Source: an uncultured Acetatifactor sp. (lineage in GTDB: Bacteria > Bacillota > Clostridia > Lachnospirales > Lachnospiraceae). From it: a stretch of DNA of 10,231 nucleotides. The position numbers and the translations under genes are program-made. This document shows, one piece after another, positions 6,283 to 10,231 of the stretch. Below the pieces are notes generated by a model. That model made no database searches. It was given only the letters and a program-made list of their open reading frames with translations, and was not told the DNA's origin. Each line of letters opens with the position of its first letter. The stretch's first letter is position 1. The DNA lies in the NCBI GenBank assembly GCA_910585615.1, contig CAJUFO010000109.1, positions 1-10,231 of the forward strand. The letters run 5' to 3'.

Positions 6283-7994
6283 GCTGGTACCTCCTCCTTT
6301 CCAAAGGCTGCTCCGCACAACGGACAGGCCTCTCCTCTCTCTAAGCCGACAGTGACATGCTCCCCACATGACGGGCATTCCTGATACTGTTCGAGGCACG
6401 CACCGCACACCCATATCATATGGCCGTTCCGGCCATAGGCCATATGGACGGTGTCATCGTGGAAATACCCTCCGCATCCAGCGCACTGGGTATAGCACCT
6501 GTCCCGGCAGCTGCCACAGACTTCGATTCCCTCGCCATGCCCATCCGTCACGGAGAACCGGCAGCCATCATGGTGGTATTCCCCGCATTCCTCACAGCAG
6601 AAATAGCCCTCAGCCAGGCAGCCGCTGCAGACGTAGCCACCCTCCACGGACCTCACCTGGCCATTCGGGTAGTAGTCCTCACAGTCGCCGCATCTGGTGA
6701 AATACCTGTCCCGGCAGCCCTCACAGACATATACCATATCCCCTTCACCGTTGTACACAGGGAACGTCTCTCCGACGTAATCATGGCAGTTGCCGCAGTC
6801 ATGGCCGCATTCACTGCAGATCCCTTTTTCCCCATCTCCGCAGTAGAGCCAGCCCTCAGATTCCGTTTCCGCCCCACAGCAGATGCACAGCCCGGGAGCC
6901 CCGACCCTCAGGGCCTCCCAGTCCCCTTCATGGCCCGCGCGGATGCTCACCTTCCCATCAAATTCCGGATACTCCCAATCACGGTATCCCCCGAAGCCAT
7001 CATCAGTATCGACAGTGTCTTCATGCCCTCCACCGTACGGATACATCCTCCACAGGTTCGGGGCCCCTTCGAGCATGGAGACCTCGCGCTGGACCAGGTC
7101 CCGGTACAGCTTCGAATCCGCCTGTGCGCCGCGCGTCCCGCCCGAAGTACTGTACATCCTGCTCTGCAGCAGCAGGCCGTTTCCGGGCCTATATGCGAAG
7201 ACCTGGCGCGTCGTCTTACGGTTGTTCAGGGACTCAGGACTGCCTGGACCGTCTACTGTGAACACGATAAGGCTCACTTCGTCCCTTGCATAGCCGATGC
7301 AGCCGCTGTTATACCGGTATTCCGTGGAATTGAACGAGTGGCAGCTCGTCAGCGTCATGCCCCTGCGGTCCCCCTTCGGATTGCTCATCGTCAGGAAGTG
7401 GGCGGGGTTGATTGAGACGTACAGCTTGAAGCTGATCCTCTTCGCGGACAGCTCATCAGCGAACTGCGCATAGAGCCTCTGGAAATCACTGCCCGCGGTC
7501 TCGTCAGCTACACCAAGCGCCGCGCAGAGCGACCTGAACACCCGGCTCGGTCTCCTGGTCGGAGCATAAGCCGCCGGCGCAAGCTTGTTAATCGCCGAGA
7601 CACCGCGCGCCTTGCTGCCCGTGTCCGTATCAGGAGAGGCGAAGAAATCGATAGCGCTCAATATCTGGGTCTCCTTGTCCGGATCTATCTCTCTTCCAAA
7701 GCCGATCAGCGGCTCCATGATCTCGTTCCCCAGGTCCCTTATCCTGTCATAATCCGGATTGTGCGTCCTCGTCCCGTTGATGACCAGTGCATCGATCCTT
7801 TCGTCCCATACCGGAGACCTGCTGAAGAGCTTACGAAGCTCCTGCTTGGCCTAGGAGCTGTCATTCGCAAGCTGGTAGATGAACCTGTCCGACACGTCAT
7901 CAAGCACTCCGACCTGGCCTGTGTGCCTTCCGTAATCTTTAAGAGCCTGTCCGATATTCTGTTCTGTCTGTTCTATAACTTTCTGCATTTCCAT
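6279..7994 (-). pseudogene. Large cysteine-rich zinc-ribbon protein interrupted by an amber codon
   Basis: Read from ATG 7994 (ribosome site AAAGGAGAC at 8010-8002) this is a 571-codon gene with an in-frame TAG at codon 48 (7853-7851). Before it comes a helical start (MEMQKVIEQTEQNIGQALKD); after it the same frame continues as AKQELRKLFSRSPVWDERID without a break, so the stop looks like a point mutation. Residues about 185-325 form a globular domain (ISFKLYVSINPAHFLTMSNP, MTLTSCHSFNSTEYRYNSGC, DEVSLIVFTVDGP) that I cannot name. Residues about 370-563 hold five tandem units of the form CxxC-x(14-28)-CxxC, consistent with zinc ribbons or treble clefs. The TGA overlaps the peptidase start as ATGA. 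A restart at the in-frame ATG 7718 would yield 479 residues, but no clear ribosome site precedes it. Role unknown; binding of nucleic acid or protein through the zinc units is a guess. Confidence 0.72.
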
Positions 7995-8001
7995 ATTTTC
8001 T

Positions 8002-8010
8002 GTCTCCTTT
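8002..8010 (-). promoter_or_regulatory. Ribosome site that sets the start of the cysteine-rich gene
   Basis: AAAGGAGAC on the minus strand lies seven bases before ATG 7994. It is the only good Shine-Dalgarno sequence upstream of the frame, and it shows that the gene originally began before the amber codon rather than at the later ATG 7718. Confidence 0.65.
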
Positions 8011-8017
8011 AAATCCC

Positions 8018-8052
8018 ATCACCAATGTGATCTGCTAAATTTTTGTAGCAGA
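8018..8052. promoter_or_regulatory. Paired palindromes upstream of the cysteine-rich gene (operator-like)
   Basis: ATCAC (8018-8022) and GTGAT (8027-8031) form a small palindrome that abuts a second, 22-bp one at 8031-8052 with 7-bp arms TCTGCTA and TAGCAGA around AATTTTTG. The cluster ends about eight bases before the ribosome site of the gene starting at 7994, where an operator would sit. A nearly identical 22-bp palindrome lies 74 bases away at 8105-8126. Confidence 0.5.
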
Positions 8053-8104
8053 TTCCTCAAATAAGGAGGGGATTCTGCTGCAAATCTGCACCGAAGGACT
8101 GTGC

Positions 8105-8126
8105 CCTGCTAAATTTTTGCAGCAGG
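8105..8126. repeat. Second copy of the 22-bp palindrome
   Basis: The arms CCTGCT and AGCAGG surround AAATTTTTGC. Apart from the outermost base pair and one inner base, the sequence equals the palindrome at 8031-8052. Between the copies lies a half-like CTGCTGCAAATCTGCA. GGAGGGG (8064-8070) is inverted as CCCCTCC (8127-8133), enclosing this copy. No T-run follows on either strand, so a terminator role is not supported; protein binding sites or transcript hairpins are the better guess. Confidence 0.5.
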
Positions 8127-8183
8127 CCCCTCCCACATGATACAAAAATGGACATGCCCTGCTCCGGCATGCCCTAGCCGCTT

Positions 8184-8972
8184 TTACATGAACCTTTCCA
8201 GGACACTATCGAATCCCTCCGGGAAGCTGTCACTGTACCCTGGAAGGGCCTCGCCGCTTTCCGGCGGCCCGCCTGTCTGCGCTGCATTCTTCATCCTTTC
8301 CGGGAACCCTTCCGCTATCTTTTCCAGCGTCCCGGCAAGGACAGCGCCCTGACAGGCAAGCTCCCCATGCACGATCTCCCGTATCCGTTCCATGCATGCC
8401 TCCACCCCCACGTCCGTCCCGGCCCTCTCTGCGCTCTTGAAATGCTGCCGGAGGAGGCCCTTCACATACGCAGGCATCGACAAGCCCGCCACCAGGTAGT
8501 CCCCCTTCATGTTCCCAAGGCGCGGGGCGACTGCGGAATAGCACTGCGGGAACACGAGCGTGCGGCATATCTCCACATCGTACCGCGTCCCTTCGAACTC
8601 GAACCGCAATACCGGCTCCTGTCCATAATATTCCAGGAGCTGCCCCTTCTCCCTGCCGTAGTCAGAGAACGGCAGCCCTACCGCAAGGACGATCCTGGCT
8701 TTCCTGATTCCCTCCACCGAGAGCTCCTTCGCCACCGCTGCCATCGTCAGCAGCCTCGCGTCCTCGTCGGAGACCTTGTCCTCCGTGATGGCGGCCCTTC
8801 CCTCGCCGACCTTGTAGAACCTCCTTCTGTGCTTCAAGGTGTGCTCCATGACAGACGGCTCCACCTTCCCCATGGCATGCACCCCGTTGTCGAACAGGGA
8901 GCGCGCCGTCTTGCCGAACTGGTAGCCGTTGTCGAACCCTATGATGTACCTCCCATCGTCCAGCCTTACCAT
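8184..8972 (-). pseudogene. ParM-like actin fused in frame to ParR-like adaptor by internal deletion
   Basis: Residues 1-162 match the first half of plasmid-type actins of the ParM/StbA/Alp group, which form filaments that push plasmid copies apart. Visible: a phosphate-1 loop IIGFDNGYQFGKTA (10-23), ARIVLAVGLPFSDYGREK (92-109), and ICRTLVFPQCYSAVAPRLGN (135-154) leading to MKGDYLVA. There the actin fold should continue with the phosphate-2 loop (D-I-G-x-x-T), but instead the frame reads LSMPAYVKGLLRQHFKSAER. This looks like the ribbon-helix-helix start of ParR, the DNA-binding adaptor that docks ParM on the centromere. The acidic C-terminus, ending GFDSVLERFM, fits a ParR tail that binds ParM. 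The junction is near 8484. ATG 8972 follows GAAGGAGGG, 22 bases after the preceding gene. The ATPase cannot be complete. The actin half is confident; the ParR half is inferred from pattern and position. Confidence 0.68.
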
Positions 8973-8994
8973 GATATCCCTCCTTCGCCAATCC

Positions 8995-9573
8995 CTATAG
9001 AATCATGTAGCCCAGCCTGCTGTTCCCGTACGCCATGTCCAGCACGTCCGGGATGCAGCCGGCCAGGCACTCGTACCTGTCCCTCAGCCGCTCCTCCAGC
9101 AGGACCTGCCCTCCGTCCACTATCGGCATGCCTGCCCCGATCCCATGCTGCTCATAATAGATGTAGTCCACGTATCCGTCCTCGATGTCCTCCTGGTGGA
9201 GGTTGTCCCCGCTCCCTTCAGCGATCCGGATGGCCTGCCTCGCCTCCGGGACATACAGGAACAGGTCGTCATATCCTTCCGGGTCCTCTATGGGGCATGC
9301 AGCCTCCTTCCCCTGGCTGCCGTCCCTGGTGCCATGCTCCCGGTCCCCCTTGGCAGGCCAGTGCGCCCCGCCCTTCCCTAAGCCGTCTTCCCTTCTGCAG
9401 GCGGCCGGGCCGTCATTTGCCCAGCCCTCTTCCTTCGCCCCTACCTGCGCCTTCTTCCTCCTGATCATGTGGATGACGAACGTCTCCGTCACGAACCCGG
9501 CTATGAACCCGACGCTCCTGGTCGTCTCTTCCTCCATTTCGTCAAGCATCTCCATCACTTCCATCTTTGTCAT
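8995..9573 (-). CDS. Hypothetical protein, 192 residues, upstream of parM
   Basis: I recognise no named family, though the C-terminal region recalls uncharacterised clostridial element proteins. The N-terminus (MEVMEMLDEMEEETTRS) is acidic and helical, followed by a hydrophobic run VGFIAGFVTETFVIHMI (residues 21-37) and a basic RRKK, which could be a single membrane-associated helix. Residues 45-95 are Gly/Lys/Glu-rich and look like a flexible linker. The C-terminal part is more ordered: GYDDLFLYVPEARQAIRIAE, then GYVDYIYYEQHG and VDGGQVLLEERLRDRYECL. The start at 9573 is chosen for GAGGAGG at 9589-9583; the frame stays open to 9684, but that upstream part lies in the repeat-bearing spacer. 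It ends with TAG (8997-8995), 22 bases before the parM start, and is probably in one transcript with it. Confidence 0.65.
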   Translation of the reverse strand: MTKMEVMEMLDEMEEETTRSVGFIAGFVTETFVIHMIRRKKAQVGAKEEGWANDGPAACRREDGLGKGGAHWPAKGDREHGTRDGSQGKEAACPIEDPEGYDDLFLYVPEARQAIRIAEGSGDNLHQEDIEDGYVDYIYYEQHGIGAGMPIVDGGQVLLEERLRDRYECLAGCIPDVLDMAYGNSRLGYMIL

Positions 9574-9976
9574 GTGCCTTTTCCTCCTCTCAGTCCCAGA
9601 TGTCCTCCATGGCCTCCGATAGCCGGCATCCGCTCCAGCCGTACGGGGCTCTCTGTCCTGTCTTCTATGGCCGCCTACGGTCATCTTTAATCCCAGACGG
9701 TCGTCTTCGGCTTTCCTCCGTCGGACGTACGGATCTCCCTGTCATCTTCTACGGCCATCTACGGTCGTCTCTAATCCCGGACGGTCGTCTTCGGCCCTCC
9801 TGCGTCCCTAACCATACGGATCTCCTTTTCCTGTCTTCTACGGCCATCCTTGGTCTCTGACGGTCGCCTCAGCCTTCCTCCGCCACCGCCGTGGTCGGAA
9901 GGAACAGCTTCCATGTCCCGTCACTTCCATCCTCCTGGCCCAGCCGGAAGCCTGGCTGCAAGCCCCATCGGTGCCG
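9574..9976. other. Non-coding spacer between the SSB-like gene and the 192-residue gene
   Basis: About 400 bases without a supportable gene, GC-rich and dominated by the three long repeats annotated separately. The part nearest the SSB-like gene (9868-9976, minus strand) keeps the SSB reading frame open for 35 codons after its TGA, reading LQPGFRLGQEDGSDGTWKLF and ending at TGA 9871-9869. That could be a small separate ORF or a lost C-terminal extension. I see no clear -10/-35 promoter here. Confidence 0.45.
9661..9880. repeat. Three imperfect tandem repeats of 84-89 bp with 10-bp-phased motifs (parC-like)
   Basis: Repeat copies begin with TCTTCT at 9661, 9745 and 9834 (spacing 84 and 89). 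Each continues with an RYGGCC/ACGGTC series, and the first two then share AATCCC-GACGGTCGTCTTCGGC and end in TACGGATCTCC. Inside copies 1 and 2 the NNGGYC motifs start at 9667/9677/9697 and 9751/9761/9781, exactly 10 and then 20 bases apart, so they face the same side of the helix. Copy 3 is degenerate (9840, 9850, 9860). Phased short repeats upstream of a parM operon are the usual form of the parC centromere bound by ribbon-helix-helix ParR. The function is inferred from position and phasing. Confidence 0.6.
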
Positions 9977-10231
9977 TCACTCTCCGGCACACCCGACCGT
10001 CTCCATCATGCTGACGGACACCTCATATGCCACGCGCTCCTCTGCCTCGGTCTCTGACAGCTTCTTCATGTACCCGCGGCTCTGTATCCTGCCCGCCACC
10101 ATCACCTCGTCCCCCACATTGAGCCGGGACGCCAGCCTCGCGTTCCTCCCCCAGCAGATGCAGGGTATGTAGTCGGATTTCCCATAAGGGCGGTTCACTG
10201 CGAGCAGCACATCCGCTATCTCCCTCCCGAG
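9977..10231 (-). CDS. ssb: Single-stranded DNA-binding protein-like OB-fold protein, 5' end outside window
   Basis: The last 84 residues of an SSB-type protein, which would coat single-stranded DNA during replication or transfer of the element. The sequence LLAVNRPYGKSDYIPCICWG (OB-fold strands), then NVGDEVMVAGRIQSRGYMKK and RVAYEVSVS, matches the second half of the OB fold as seen in element-borne clostridial SSB variants. The frame is open through base 10231, so the N-terminus (first strands of the fold) lies to the right of the window. It lacks the long acidic tail of housekeeping SSB and ends soon after the fold with TGA at 9979-9977. It is the first visible gene of the right-hand block. 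Confidence 0.78.
   Translation of the reverse strand, partial: LGREIADVLLAVNRPYGKSDYIPCICWGRNARLASRLNVGDEVMVAGRIQSRGYMKKLSETEAEERVAYEVSVSMMETVGCAGE

Noticed and set aside
6420..7415. A 331-residue plus-strand gene
   Set aside because: It is the opposite strand of the cysteine-rich protein; its composition is Ala/Pro/Val-rich and it lacks a ribosome site and motifs.
7851..7853. Amber codon recoding (TAG read as an amino acid) in this element
   Set aside because: TAG is used as the ordinary stop of at least five frames in the window (ending at 2397, 2921, 3587, 5185 and 8995), two of them followed at once by a ribosome site and a new start. A single mutated codon is simpler.
8367..9464. A 365-residue plus-strand gene
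   Set aside because: It lies opposite two better-supported minus-strand genes with ribosome sites, is rich in Pro, Arg and His as antisense GC-rich frames are, and crosses their boundary.
9661..9880. CRISPR array
   Set aside because: The repeats are 84-89 bp, imperfect and directly adjoining, without unique spacers of regular length and without cas genes.

Overview
The window looks like part of a decaying mobile element (integrative element or plasmid-derived island) from a Gram-positive gut bacterium, most likely Lachnospiraceae/Clostridia. The grounds are the strong AGGAGG-type ribosome sites, an Rpn-type protein tail, a clostridial-type short serine recombinase, an SSB-like protein and an actin-type plasmid segregation gene. 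The lineage is inferred from family resemblance, not from a marker gene.

Left part, about 1-4450, visibly AT-richer. This is a gene graveyard. It holds the C-terminal half of a tyrosine integrase (minus strand, runs off the left edge), then back to back with it a headless NB-ARC/STAND-type ATPase (plus strand). After a 520-base gap with small inverted repeats and an 87-bp MITE-like element come three minus-strand remnants: a serine recombinase without its catalytic domain, the tail of an Rpn-family nuclease, and the tail of a small P-loop-type ATPase. All five have kept the 3' end and lost the 5' end.

Right part, about 4690-10231, visibly GC-richer, all genes on the minus strand. In transcription order: an SSB-like OB-fold protein (5' end outside the window), a roughly 300-base non-coding stretch with three 84-89 bp repeats carrying 10-bp-phased motifs, a 192-residue protein of unknown function, a ParM-ParR fusion, a spacer with paired palindromes, a 571-codon cysteine-rich protein interrupted by an amber codon, an M20/M28/M42-like metallopeptidase lacking its HxD segment, and a 116-residue unknown protein. 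The last three are tightly coupled (ATGA overlap, then a stop codon inside the next ribosome site). The arrangement resembles a plasmid-maintenance block (SSB, centromere-like repeats, actin-type segregation) followed by an uncharacterised zinc-ribbon/metallopeptidase operon.

Most informative points: (1) parM and parR appear merged into one open frame by a deletion that removed the second half of the actin fold, while a plausible parC centromere survives about 0.7 kb upstream; (2) the peptidase has lost its first metal-binding motif without losing frame; (3) the cysteine-rich gene carries one amber codon in an otherwise intact frame. The element is probably no longer able to integrate, resolve or segregate by itself, although several downstream frames remain open.
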